Shown piece by piece: positions 28,094 through 36,496 of a stretch of 64,000 nucleotides of DNA. Under the pieces are notes generated by a model. It had not been told where the DNA came from. It was given only the letters and a program-made list of their open reading frames with translations, and did not search any database. Source of the stretch: Inquilinus sp. Marseille-Q2685. GTDB lineage: Bacteria > Pseudomonadota > Alphaproteobacteria > DSM-16000 > Inquilinaceae. Numbering within the stretch: position 1 is the stretch's first letter; each line of letters begins with the position of its first letter. The stretch is taken from NCBI RefSeq assembly GCF_916619195.1, contig NZ_CAKAKL010000003.1, positions 186,001 to 250,000 of the forward strand. Reading direction: 5' to 3'. A program made the translations under genes and the position numbers.

Positions 28094-28144
28094 GGATTAG
28101 GCCATTCCGCTCGCGGCGTAGCCGGGAGCGGAATGGCCTAATCC
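28094..28144 (-). terminator. Perfect 19-base inverted repeat at the istB stop codon
   Basis: GGATTAGGCCATTCCGCTC (28094-28112) and its exact complement (28126-28144) flank a 13-base loop and overlap the istB stop (28138-28140). It is probably a transcription terminator or barrier protecting the element from read-through. Confidence 0.6.
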
Positions 28145-28947
28145 GCGGTGGCCCCGTTGGGCCTGGCGGAGGGCGTGGTGAGCTTGAGCTGCTGCTCGAT
28201 GTGGCGCAGCCGGTAGCTGGCGCCGTCGGTCTGGACCACATGGCAATGATGCAGCAGCCGGTCCAGGATGGCCGCGGCCAGGGCCTCGTCGCCCGCTAGC
28301 ATGGCCGGCCAGTCGGTGATGCTCTTGTTCGAGGTGATGATCGTGCTCGACCGCTCGTAGCGGTGGTTCACGACCTGGAACAGCCGGTGGGCATCGCGCC
28401 GGTCGAGTGCCTGGAATCCGAGCTCGTCGATGACCAGGACCTGCACGCCCAGATAGCGTGGACGGCGCGCGCTGCTGGCGATCGGCTCCTTGACCCGGCG
28501 CATGTCCTCGATCAGGTCATCAGCCTCGATGAACAGCGTCGAGAAGCCGTTCTGCACCGCCTTGACGCCGAGCGCCGCGGCCAGATGGGTCTTGCCGGTC
28601 CCCGGCGGCCCAAGCAGCAGCACCGTCTCCTTGCGGCGGACGAACTCACAGGTCGCCAGCATCTCGATCTTCGATCGCTCGATGCTGTGGTTGAACAGGA
28701 AGTCGAAGCTCTCCACCGTCCGGCCGACCGGCAAGCGGCTCTGCTTGAGCCAGCTCCGGATCCGCTTCTCCTCGCGGAACGCGGTCTCCGATTCCGCCAG
28801 GAGCTCGAGGAAGGCGGCGAGCGTCAGCTCCTCTCGGACACCCTGTTCGACAAGCTCGGCGAGGCGTTCGGACGTGAAGCCCCAGCCCAGCCGCTCAAGC
28901 AGAGCGCGGCTGCGGTCCAGCCCCGTCGCGGCCCGCGGCCGGCTCAT
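28138..28947 (-). CDS. istB: IS21 helper ATPase IstB
   Basis: A 269-residue AAA+ protein of the IstB/DnaC type: an N-terminal helical part, Walker A LLGPPGTGKTHLA (about residues 112-124), Walker B VLVIDELGF (about 173-181) and sensor STIITSNKS. It assembles on target DNA and stimulates the IstA transposase. The start overlaps the istA stop by 4 bases. Intact. Confidence 0.95.
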   Translation of the reverse strand: MSRPRAATGLDRSRALLERLGWGFTSERLAELVEQGVREELTLAAFLELLAESETAFREEKRIRSWLKQSRLPVGRTVESFDFLFNHSIERSKIEMLATCEFVRRKETVLLLGPPGTGKTHLAAALGVKAVQNGFSTLFIEADDLIEDMRRVKEPIASSARRPRYLGVQVLVIDELGFQALDRRDAHRLFQVVNHRYERSSTIITSNKSITDWPAMLAGDEALAAAILDRLLHHCHVVQTDGASYRLRHIEQQLKLTTPSARPNGATAD

Positions 28948-30239
28948 GACAGAGCCTCCACGGCGCGCTGATAGCGCTCCAGGCCCACGGCCGGAGCCGT
29001 GATCTGCGGCAGCTCCCAGCTGCGCGGCAACACGAGCCGGCGCGCCAGCCGGCCGAGCGGTGCCGGCGCAATGACGGGTCCGTCGGACACGCCGTCATAG
29101 TGGCTCTGGTCGACCAGCAGCCGGCAGGCCGTGTGCCGTGGGAAGCACGCGATCCGGTCTCCGCGGCGGTAGATCTCGACCGTCCCGGCGCAGCCTCGCA
29201 CCTCGACGAAGCCGCCGGCATGGCCATAGGGGACGCTGTATTGACGCCCCTCGAAGGCGACCAGGCTGTCGCGTCCGACGCGGCGATGGACCTGCACGTC
29301 GAAGGGCTGCGGCAAGGTCATCGGCAACGGCGCCAGCACCGCTTGCTCCGCCTGCCAAGCCGCATGGATCGTGCTGCCCGTGACCGGGCAGATCAGCCGA
29401 TGGGCGTGCTCGTCGATCCGCTGACCGCTCGCGGTCTGCAGCGCCGCGACGCTGGCAAAGCGCTCGCCTTCCCGCACCAGCAGATGCTTCACATCGTGTC
29501 CGCGGCGCTCGACTTTGCCCTTGTCCTGCGGCATCCGAACCCGGCACGGATCGATGATGAAGCCGAGCTGCCGGGCATAGGACGCGTACCCGGGATGCAG
29601 CACCGCCCAGGCGCCCGCGCCCTGCGCCACGCCCGTCTTCAGGTTGTCGATCCGGATCGAGGCCGGCACGCCGCCGAGCCATGTCAGCGCCCGGTTGTGA
29701 CACTCCAGCCAAGCCAGCAGGTCCTGCCGGATGCTCCAGACCACCGCCCACATCCGGCTATGGCTCAGCGTCATCACGAACGCCTGCAGCCGCATCGGAC
29801 GGTCGCTCAGCTCCTCGATGATCAGCGGCCGGCTCTGCACCCAATCGACCTGCGCCTGCACGCCGGGACGGGTCTCCACGCGGCGAACCGGGCGCATTGG
29901 CGGCGCCGGCATCCGGCGCCGGACGTAGCGCAGCACCGACTTGTAGGTCCCCGTGAAGCCGTGCTCGCAGACCAGCAGGTCATACAGGACCCGTACACCT
30001 TCCGGCCGGCCAGGCGCTGCCGCCTGCTGCCGCATCCACAGCTCGATCACGGCGTCGTGAGCGTGGCACGCCTCGGCTTTGCCTCGCCGGCCATCCGGGC
30101 TCTGGGCACGAAGCCGCAGCAGCCGATAGCGCACCGTGCTCTCGTCCACGCCGAGATCCGCGGCGATGCTCCGCACGCTCCTCCCGCGCTCCTGCAGAAC
30201 CCGTGCGCACACGATCGCCTCCGGTCCCAGCCTCCCCAC
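28944..30239 (-). CDS. istA: IS21 transposase IstA
   Basis: A 431-residue DDE transposase. N-terminal helix-turn-helix (RSVRSIAADLGVDESTVRYRL), then an RNase H-like core with VQAQVDWVQ (first Asp), IRIDNLKTGV (second Asp) and QDKGKVERRGHDVK (catalytic Glu), followed by the Mu-type C-terminal domain (GRQYSVPYGHAGGFVEVR). All catalytic residues are present, so the element may still be mobile. Confidence 0.95.
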   Translation of the reverse strand: MGRLGPEAIVCARVLQERGRSVRSIAADLGVDESTVRYRLLRLRAQSPDGRRGKAEACHAHDAVIELWMRQQAAAPGRPEGVRVLYDLLVCEHGFTGTYKSVLRYVRRRMPAPPMRPVRRVETRPGVQAQVDWVQSRPLIIEELSDRPMRLQAFVMTLSHSRMWAVVWSIRQDLLAWLECHNRALTWLGGVPASIRIDNLKTGVAQGAGAWAVLHPGYASYARQLGFIIDPCRVRMPQDKGKVERRGHDVKHLLVREGERFASVAALQTASGQRIDEHAHRLICPVTGSTIHAAWQAEQAVLAPLPMTLPQPFDVQVHRRVGRDSLVAFEGRQYSVPYGHAGGFVEVRGCAGTVEIYRRGDRIACFPRHTACRLLVDQSHYDGVSDGPVIAPAPLGRLARRLVLPRSWELPQITAPAVGLERYQRAVEALS

Positions 30240-30329
30240 GGCCGTCCCTCCTGTCGGCTTCCCTCCGAAGCTCGACAGGCTCTCGCATCATCCCGCCTGC
30301 GGGAATCTTCGTGTCCCCTAACGCCCGGT

Positions 30330-31577
30330 TTAGACCGTCCTCCGACAACGGCCGAGGCGGTCGAGCAGCATGCAGCGCTCGGCGTCGAACGCGGCTTCCG
30401 AGACGCTGCCGGCAAGGCTCTTCGCCACCGCCTCGTTCGGCGCCTCCTGGGCCTCCCATTCCACCTGCCAGTGGCCCGAGGGCGCGATCACATGGGCCAG
30501 CAGCAGCCGCAGCGCCGTGCGCGGATGGCCGAGCAGCGCCGCGCGGACGGCGGCATGCCGGTGCAGGTCGAGATAGCGCCGGAGCGCCCGGCTCACCTCC
30601 GGCCGCGCGGCAGGCTCGGGCTTGTCCTTGTCCTCCTTCGGCCGGAGCTTGCGGGCTTCCTTGCGGGTGAGCCAGCCCTCGTGCAGCTCGACCTCACCCT
30701 GGTGCGAGACGGTGACGAAGACCTTGCCGCCCTTCGCCTTCGGCACGCGCTCATGCTCCCATTCGGCGAAATGCTTGCCCGCCTCCAGCACCTCGACCCC
30801 GGCCCAGCCCGCGGCGAGGAGCGCGTTGCGCTTGGCGGCGACGGCCGCATTCTGGAGCGGCCAGAAGGCTTCCGGATCGGCGAAGTAGCGCTCCTCCCGG
30901 AAGAGGTCGGAGACGACCCGGCCCGGGTACTCGTCGAGCGGGAACAGCGCCGCCGAGACCGGGATCGCCTGCCCGCCGAGGATCCAGCGCTTGGCCTGGA
31001 TGCCGGTCGGCGCCCACTGCTTCGGGTCGTCGTAGAGGGCCAGCCACTCGCGTTGCTTGCCCTTCGACGCCATGGTCAGGTGGCGGATGGTCTCGGCGTC
31101 GACCTCCTGGCGGCGGGTGAGATCGCGCAGCCGCGGCAGCAGGTTGCCGAGCGCGAGCCGCCGCTTCACCATCGCCTCGGTGAGGCCGAAGGTGGCGGCG
31201 ATCTGGGCGACGCTGCGGCCCGCCCGGATCAGCCGGACCATGGCCTCGTGCTGGGACATTTCGTCGGGATCAAGGCGCGCCATGTTCTCGATCATCGAGG
31301 CCTCGATGGCCGCGGCGTCGTCGCCCGGCGCCAGCACGCCGCAGGGCGGGGGCTCGATCTCGCCGGCCTCCTCTTCGACCGTCCGGGCCGCGAAGTAGCG
31401 CCGCTTTCCGGCAATGACCTCGTAGCGCTCGCCGTCCGGCCGGACCAGGAGCGGGATCAGGATGCCGCGTGCCCGGACCGAGGGCAGCAGGTCGGAGACG
31501 TCGGGCTCGGCCTTGCCGTGCCGCATGTTCAGCGGCGAGGGATAGAGCTTGTCGAGGGGGATATGGAGGAGTTCCAT
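30330..31577 (-). pseudogene. N-terminal part of a ParB-like partition/nuclease-fold protein, truncated by IS21
   Basis: A 415-codon frame with the ParB N-terminal domain (LYPSPLNMRHG; GILIPLLVRPDGERYEVIAG plus KRRYFAA; ENMARLDPDEMSQHEAM), a helix-turn-helix (SVAQIAATFGLTEAMVKRRL) and the long C-terminal extension seen in plasmid/ICE versions of 600-700 residues. The homologous frame breaks off after CMLLDRLG, reads a few unrelated codons and stops at 30330, ten bases before the IS21 end. The rest of the protein is at 27584-28024. The truncated product may still bind DNA, but is probably non-functional. Confidence 0.82.
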
Positions 31578-31611
31578 GATGGCTCATCCTTCTCATCACA
31601 CGAGGGGTGAA

Positions 31612-31654
31612 CCGGCCCCGTCCGTCCATCAGGCACGATCGCGGGCGGGGCCGG
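31612..31654 (-). repeat. Inverted repeat 5' of the ParB-like gene
   Basis: CCGGCCCCG (31612-31620) and CGGGGCCGG (31646-31654) form perfect 9-base arms, ending about 35 bases before the ParB-like start at 31577 and just after the DUF2958 gene stop. Position relative to the start resembles the larger hairpins upstream of the DUF736 and ArdC-like genes. Confidence 0.45.
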
Positions 31655-31675
31655 GCTGCGCCGGATGGCGCAGGC

Positions 31676-32071
31676 TCAACCGCCCGGATCGGGCGGAAGC
31701 GGGGAGAGATGGCGGGCGGCGTCGGCGAGCATCGCCTCGTCCTCGACGATGCGGCCCCAGAGCCGGGCCGCCCCGGCATAGACCGACAGCGGCCGGGTCG
31801 GCGCGAAGCGCTCGTCGCGCCGGATGCCGAGGCCCAAGGGGCCGCGCAGCGCCTCCAGCTCGGCCCAGCTGACATAGCCCAGCTCGGGACAGCCGAAGCC
31901 GAGATCGCAGAGTCCGAAGAGGGTGTCGCCGTCCTCCATCAGCTCGGTCAGGAGCCAGACGGCAACGCCCCAAGGGGCATAGAGCTTCACCACCGGCACG
32001 GGATCGTGTTCGGGACCGGCCCGGAAATTGGCGACCAGACGCTCGCGCAGGGGATCGGGGATCAGGAGCAT
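31676..32071 (-). CDS. DUF2958 domain protein
   Basis: A 131-residue protein beginning MLLIPDPLRERLVANFRAG and continuing PVVKLYAPWGVAVWLLTELMED...FGLCDLGFGCPELGYVS, the complete DUF2958 signature. Function is unknown; the family is a regular passenger on alphaproteobacterial conjugative elements, usually beside ArdC and ParB-like genes as here. Its start overlaps the end of the ArdC-like gene by 10 bases, indicating co-translation. Confidence 0.88.
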   Translation of the reverse strand: MLLIPDPLRERLVANFRAGPEHDPVPVVKLYAPWGVAVWLLTELMEDGDTLFGLCDLGFGCPELGYVSWAELEALRGPLGLGIRRDERFAPTRPLSVYAGAARLWGRIVEDEAMLADAARHLSPLPPDPGG

Positions 32072-32964
32072 GGCGCGGCCTCCAAGAGCAGGTCGGCGGC
32101 CCGGCTGGCGTGGCTGCCGGCGCGGAAGATCGCGCGCGTGTCCTCGCGCATGAGCGCGAGCCAAGCGCCGAGATAGTCGGCATGGCGGACGGTCGGGACG
32201 ATGCCGAGCGAGGCGCAGACGAAGGCGCTCGCCATCTCGGCGACGAGTTCCTCGCGGCCATAGGCGACCGAGCCGTAGACGCCGGAGAAGTCCCGCGCCA
32301 GCCGCGAGGGATGGCCGGTCCAGTGGCCGAGCTCGTGGAAACAGGTGCGATACCAGTTGATCGGCACGAAGAAGGACGCGCGCGACGGCACCTGCAGGAA
32401 ATCCAGGCTCGGCACATAGAGGGCGCGGTCGCCGCCGATGCGGATGTCGGCGCCGGTGGCCTCGATCACGGCATCGGCTTCGGGCACGATGGCGTCGTCC
32501 GGCACCATCGGCACGGCGCCGCCGACCCGCTCCGGCAGGCCCTCGCACTGGGTGGCGTTGAAGACGGTGAAGCGCTTGAGGAACGGCACGCCCGCGGGCT
32601 CGTCGTCCTCGGCATCGGCGCGTTCGCGTTCGGCCCGCGGCACGAAGCGGTCGGCATAGACGACCGTGGTTCCGCGCTCGCCCTTGCGGATATGGCCGCC
32701 CAATTCCAGCGCCTGCCGGTAGGTCAGCCAGTCCTGCGAGGGGAAGCCGGCCGCAATGGCGGCGTCCCACAGGATCAGGATGTTGATGCCGGAGTAGCGG
32801 CGTCCGGTGGCAGCGTTGCGGGGCAGGCCGAGGGGGCAGGGGCTCCGGCCCCAGGGCTGGACCCAGGGCACCCGGCCTTGCTCCAGCTCGGCAATGATGC
32901 GGCCGGTGATCTCGGCATAGAGGGACGGCCGGTCGGGTTCAGGGCGGCGGTTGACAGCGGGCAT
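32062..32964 (-). CDS. ArdC-like antirestriction protein (ssDNA-binding N-domain plus zincin-like metallopeptidase domain)
   Basis: The start at 32964 (after GGGAGAGG) gives 300 residues. Residues about 12-135 form the ArdC N-domain (YAEITGRIIAELEQGRVPWVQPW; LPRNAATGRRYSGINILIL; GHIRKGERGTTVVYADRF), which binds single-stranded DNA. Residues about 170-300 hold the zincin-like domain with HELGHWTGH (210-218). ArdC proteins protect incoming conjugative DNA from restriction. A long hairpin lies directly upstream. First gene of a unit with DUF2958 and ParB-like genes. Confidence 0.88.
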   Translation of the reverse strand: MPAVNRRPEPDRPSLYAEITGRIIAELEQGRVPWVQPWGRSPCPLGLPRNAATGRRYSGINILILWDAAIAAGFPSQDWLTYRQALELGGHIRKGERGTTVVYADRFVPRAERERADAEDDEPAGVPFLKRFTVFNATQCEGLPERVGGAVPMVPDDAIVPEADAVIEATGADIRIGGDRALYVPSLDFLQVPSRASFFVPINWYRTCFHELGHWTGHPSRLARDFSGVYGSVAYGREELVAEMASAFVCASLGIVPTVRHADYLGAWLALMREDTRAIFRAGSHASRAADLLLEAAPCS

Positions 32965-32994
32965 GGGCCTCTCCCTTGGCTCTCCACCTCGCCC

Positions 32995-33160
32995 GTCCCC
33001 GGCCAAGCGGGGTGGGCGGCGAAGAGCGGCCGGGAGGCCCGCGGCAAGGGCCGGGCGCACCGAAGGCCGGAACGCAGTGGAGGGCCCGCAGCGAAGCGGA
33101 GGGTTGCGCCCGGCCCGGGCGGGCCTACAAGGGCGCGGCGCCCACCCCGCGGCCGGGGAC
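32995..33160 (-). repeat. Long nested inverted repeat 5' of the ArdC-like gene (candidate structured leader RNA)
   Basis: The outer arms 32995-33017 and 33140-33160 match except for a two-base gap. The inner arms 33048-33059 (GGGCCGGGCGCA) and 33105-33116 (TGCGCCCGGCCC) match perfectly. The structure ends about 30 bases before the ArdC-like ATG, the same geometry as the element upstream of DUF736. This explains most of the 265-base gap up to 33230. Confidence 0.6.
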
Positions 33161-33229
33161 GGTCAGGTCATGGGGGCTCAGTGGTCTTGGACGGGTCGCC
33201 GGTCTGCGAGAGGAGACTTCGCTCGGCGG

Positions 33230-34123
33230 TCAACCGACGCAGCAGTCTCCGTCACGCACCCGGCCCATCCGATAGCCCGCGCTTCGCACGGACATCACGG
33301 TGAGGGGGACGCGGGCCGACTGCAGGTTGTGCCGCAGCCGGGTGACCAGCACATCGACGGAACGGACGTCGATCGACGTGTCGGCGGGCCAGAGAAAGTC
33401 GCGCAGCTCCTCCCTGGAGAGGACCGCCTTCTCGAGCACCGTCAGCACGAGCAGCAGCTTGAACTCGGCGATCGGCAGATGTACGGGCCGCTCGCCGACG
33501 CGCACCGACATGGCGGCGAGGTCGATCTCGACGGGCACGTCGCAGCCCGTGATGCGCAGGGTCAGGCGCTCGCAACCTAGGGACGACAGGAAGGTCCAGG
33601 CGATGTCGGCCGCCGTGACCGGCGCGACGACGTAGCTGTCGGCCCCGAACAGCCGTACCCTGGTCTTGCCGCGGTTCTCCGCCTGCAGAATGGTGCCGCA
33701 GACGTGCCGGACGCCGTACCGCACACGGATCCGGTCGATGTCGGTTCGGGTCAGCCGTTGCGCATCGGCCAGGCTGTCGATGAACAGGAATGCGGAGTCA
33801 CACGCAGTGACTTCAGACGCTCTCTCATCCGGGATCGCCGCCATCTCGCCGAGGCAGAGCCGGAGCAGCGCCCCGACCCGGTCGGCGACCGCTTGCGGGG
33901 CGCCAATGAGCAGTGCGCTCTTGCGTCCATCGACACAGCAGGCCGCATATTCGCGCGTCATGAGCCGACGGCTGATCGCTTCCACGCCGACCGGTGAGGC
34001 TTGACGGCGATCGACCCTTCGAAGGCCAAGCGGGCTTCCAACCGTCTCCGACAGGCTCATCCGACGCCTCCGCGCGATCGGGACCAGGACAACGAGACCC
34101 GCCGGCCGCTCCAGTGCATTCAC
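33230..34123 (-). CDS. PhoB-like winged-helix regulator with degenerate receiver domain
   Basis: A 297-codon frame (perhaps starting at a later Met, e.g. 34060). The last about 110 residues are a good OmpR/PhoB winged helix: LPIAEFKLLLVLTVLEKAVLSREELRDFLW, then RSVDVLVTRLRHNLQ and VRSAGYRMG. The N-terminal half does not show the receiver Asp pair, phospho-acceptor Asp or Lys, so it cannot be a normal phosphorylated response regulator. It lies directly after phoB on the same strand. It may be a paralogue reading a different signal, or a decaying copy. Confidence 0.65.
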   Translation of the reverse strand: MNALERPAGLVVLVPIARRRRMSLSETVGSPLGLRRVDRRQASPVGVEAISRRLMTREYAACCVDGRKSALLIGAPQAVADRVGALLRLCLGEMAAIPDERASEVTACDSAFLFIDSLADAQRLTRTDIDRIRVRYGVRHVCGTILQAENRGKTRVRLFGADSYVVAPVTAADIAWTFLSSLGCERLTLRITGCDVPVEIDLAAMSVRVGERPVHLPIAEFKLLLVLTVLEKAVLSREELRDFLWPADTSIDVRSVDVLVTRLRHNLQSARVPLTVMSVRSAGYRMGRVRDGDCCVG

Positions 34124-34158
34124 TCCTCCCCGAAGCCAGCGCTCGGCGCCGCGGCGCG

Positions 34159-34893
34159 TCAGGCCTGAGCCTCCCGGTCCAAGGCATATCCCGCCGATCG
34201 GATCGTGCGGATCAGATCGACCGGCTCGACCAGTTTGCTGTCGCCGACGACGTGCTCGTTGAGCGCCTTGCGCAGCCGGCGGATATGGACGTCGACCGTT
34301 CTCAGCTCGACATAGACGTCGTGGCCCCAGACGATGTCGAGCAGCTGCTCGCGGCTGAACACCCGGCCGGGATGCTGCATGAAGTGGCGCAGCAGGCGGA
34401 ACTCGGTCGGGCCGAGATGCACATCGCGGTTGCCGCGGCGAACCTTGTGCGCGCTGAGATCCATGATCAGGTCCGAATACATCAGGATCTCGTCGGCGTG
34501 CGGCGGCAGCGCCCGGCGCAGCACCGCCTTGATCCGGGCCATCAGCTCCGGCGTTGAGAACGGCTTGGCGACATAGTCGTCGGCACCGGAATTGAGGCCG
34601 CGGATCCGGTCCCCCTCCTCACCCCGCGCGGTCAGCATGATCACCGGGATATCGTGGATCTTTCGGGAACCCCGGCGCAGCTGCCGGCACACGTCGAGCC
34701 CCGAGACGTGCGGCAGCATCCAGTCCAGCAGCACGAGATCCGGACGCTGCTCGCTGGCCAGCAGCAAGGCCTCCTCGCCGTCATAGGCAGCGAGGACGCG
34801 ATATCCTTCGCGTTCCAGGTTGTAGGTCAGGAGAGTGACGAGATCGACCTCATCGTCGACGACAAGAACCAGCGGTTGGTCGTTGTCTCTCAC
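34159..34893 (-). CDS. phoB: Phosphate regulon response regulator PhoB
   Basis: A 244-residue OmpR-family regulator. Receiver: VLVVDDEVDLVTLL (acidic pair), Asp57 in LVLLDWMLP (phospho-acceptor), LTARGEE and AKPFSTPEL (Lys). DNA-binding domain: LGPTEFRLLRHFMQHPGRVF, VDVHIRRLRKAL, IRTIRSAGYALD. It is typical PhoB and would bind the two Pho-box-like sites at 39.5-39.6 kb. No phoR kinase gene lies in the window, so the partner must be elsewhere. The start overlaps the phoU stop by 4 bases. Confidence 0.92.
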   Translation of the reverse strand: MRDNDQPLVLVVDDEVDLVTLLTYNLEREGYRVLAAYDGEEALLLASEQRPDLVLLDWMLPHVSGLDVCRQLRRGSRKIHDIPVIMLTARGEEGDRIRGLNSGADDYVAKPFSTPELMARIKAVLRRALPPHADEILMYSDLIMDLSAHKVRRGNRDVHLGPTEFRLLRHFMQHPGRVFSREQLLDIVWGHDVYVELRTVDVHIRRLRKALNEHVVGDSKLVEPVDLIRTIRSAGYALDREAQA

Positions 34894-35630
34894 TGATGGG
34901 TCTCCGTTGCTGTTGATGGGGTGACCACGGCATAGGGAGACTCGTCGCCCTTGGGCCGCGCAGCCGTCACGGGCTTGCCCGTCAGCAGGAAGTGGATCAG
35001 CTCGGCGATGTTGGTCGCGTGGTCGCCGATCCGCTCGATGTTCTTGGCGATGAACAGGAGATGGGTGCAGGGGGTGATGTTGCGCGGATCCTCCATCATG
35101 TAGGTGAGGGTCTCGCGGAACAGGCTGGTGTAGAGGTCGTCGACCGATTCGTCCTGGCGCCAGGCCGACAGCGCCTTGTCCAGGTCGCGCTCGGTGTAGG
35201 CGTCGAGCACGTCCTTGATGATCTGCTGCACCATCCGGCCCATGCGCGGCAGCGTCGCCACCGGGCGGACCACCGGCACCTGGGCCAGGGCCAGCGACCG
35301 CTTGGCGATGTTGGCGGCGTAGTCGCCGATCCGCTCCAGGTCCGCGGCGATGCGGAGCGCCGAGATTGTCTCGCGGAGATCGGCCGCGAGAGGCTGGCGC
35401 AGGGCCAGCACCTGGACGACGGCGGCATCGACGGATTGCTCATAGGCGTCCATCTGCTCGTCGCTGCGCATGACCCGGCCGGCGAGGTCGGCGTCGCGCC
35501 GCACCACCGCCTGGATGGCGAGCTCGAGCTGGCTCTCGGCTAGGCCGCCCATCTGGACGACCGTTCGACGCAGGAATTCGAGCTCCTGGTCGAAGGACTT
35601 GACGATGTGTTCGCTGGACATGGGCATCAT
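34890..35630 (-). CDS. phoU: Phosphate signalling protein PhoU
   Basis: A 246-residue all-helical protein with two PhoU repeats: SFDQELEFLRRTVVQMGGLAE at the start and the metal-binding signatures RIAADLERIGDYAANIAK and FIAKNIERIGDHATNIAEL. It links Pst transport to PhoR signalling and restrains phosphate uptake. Translation probably starts at one of the clustered Met codons (35630, 35627 or 35621). Positioned between pstB and phoB in the standard order. Confidence 0.93.
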   Translation of the reverse strand: MMPMSSEHIVKSFDQELEFLRRTVVQMGGLAESQLELAIQAVVRRDADLAGRVMRSDEQMDAYEQSVDAAVVQVLALRQPLAADLRETISALRIAADLERIGDYAANIAKRSLALAQVPVVRPVATLPRMGRMVQQIIKDVLDAYTERDLDKALSAWRQDESVDDLYTSLFRETLTYMMEDPRNITPCTHLLFIAKNIERIGDHATNIAELIHFLLTGKPVTAARPKGDESPYAVVTPSTATETHQ

Positions 35631-35653
35631 CCTGGCGAGAGGAAGCTTGGGTA

Positions 35654-36496
35654 TCAGCCGTAGCGGCCGGTGATGTAGTCCTGGGTACGCTTTTCCTTCG
35701 GGGCCAGGAACAGATCCGATGTCGGAGCGAACTCGATCAGCGATCCGAGATACATGAAAGCCGTGAATTTGGAGACACGGCTGGCCTGCTGCATGTTGTG
35801 AGTCACGATCAGGATCGTGACCTTGCCATCGAGCTCCCCGATCAGCTCCTCGATGCTGGCGGTCGCGATCGGATCGAGCGCGGAGGTCGGCTCGTCGAAC
35901 AGGATGATCTCCGGATCCGTCGCCAGCGCTCGGGCGATGCAGAGCCGCTGCTGCTGCCCGCCCGAAAGGGCACTGCCCGGGCTCGACAGCCGGTCCTTCA
36001 CCTCGGTCCAGAGGGCCGCGCCGCGAAGGGCCGCCTCGACCTTGTCGTCAATGAAGCTGCGCGACCTGATGCCCCGGACGCGCAGGCCGTAGGCGACGTT
36101 CTCGTAGATCGACTTTGGGAACGGGTTCGGCTTCTGGAAGACCATGCCGATCCGCATCCGCATCTCGATCGCGTCGACGTCGCGGCCGATGATGTTGATC
36201 CGGTCGGGATGGAGGACGATCTCGCCGCTGTAGCGCGTGCCGACCGTCAGATCGTGCATGCGATTGAAGCAGCGCAGCAGGGTCGACTTGCCGCAGCCCG
36301 ACGGGCCGATCAGGGCAGTCACGGAGTTCGCCCGGATGTCCATCGTGACACCCTTCAGCGCGTGTGACTGCCCGTAGTAGAAATCGACGTTTCGGACGCT
36401 GGCCTTGATCTCGCCTCGGGCGGCTTCGGCCTGCGAGGCATCGGCGTTCGCCGCCGCCAGCACCGTGGACCCGGCCGTCATATCCATGGTCACCAT
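35654..36496 (-). CDS. pstB: Phosphate ABC transporter ATPase PstB
   Basis: The start at 36496 gives 280 residues with a Pst-type nucleotide-binding domain: Walker [10 protein letters not shown] (64-72), Q-loop [15 protein letters not shown] (the P-N-P-F-P segment is PstB-specific), signature LSGGQQQRL (177-185), Walker [14 protein letters not shown] and [10 protein letters not shown]. It overlaps the pstA stop by 7 bases. It powers high-affinity phosphate uptake. The longer open frame upstream is antisense-like extension into pstA. Confidence 0.95.
   Translation of the reverse strand: MVTMDMTAGSTVLAAANADASQAEAARGEIKASVRNVDFYYGQSHALKGVTMDIRANSVTALIGPSGCGKSTLLRCFNRMHDLTVGTRYSGEIVLHPDRINIIGRDVDAIEMRMRIGMVFQKPNPFPKSIYENVAYGLRVRGIRSRSFIDDKVEAALRGAALWTEVKDRLSSPGSALSGGQQQRLCIARALATDPEIILFDEPTSALDPIATASIEELIGELDGKVTILIVTHNMQQASRVSKFTAFMYLGSLIEFAPTSDLFLAPKEKRTQDYITGRYG

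Larger units (their letters stand above)
28025..30319 (-). mobile_element. IS21-family insertion sequence (istA-istB)
   Basis: About 2.3 kb with istA and istB overlapping by 4 bases. The left end has two tandem end-repeats: GGACACGAACTTTCCCGCA (28034-28052) and GTTAGGGGACACGAACC (from 28053). The right end carries one inverted copy (GTTAGGGGACACGAAGA on the minus strand, ending near 30321). Multiple end repeats are typical of IS21. AACG at 28021-28024 and 30320-30323 is a candidate 4-base target duplication, but exact ends are uncertain by a few bases. It interrupts a ParB-like gene. Confidence 0.82.

Noticed and set aside
28021-30323. Firm 4-base target duplication AACG for IS21
   Set aside because: Both copies exist, but the resulting IS ends are not symmetrical (extra bases on the left side), so the duplication is reported only as a candidate.
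29100-31610. An 836-codon plus-strand frame opposite istA and the ParB-like gene
   Set aside because: Antisense of the transposase and ParB-like frames; no domain and no ribosome site.
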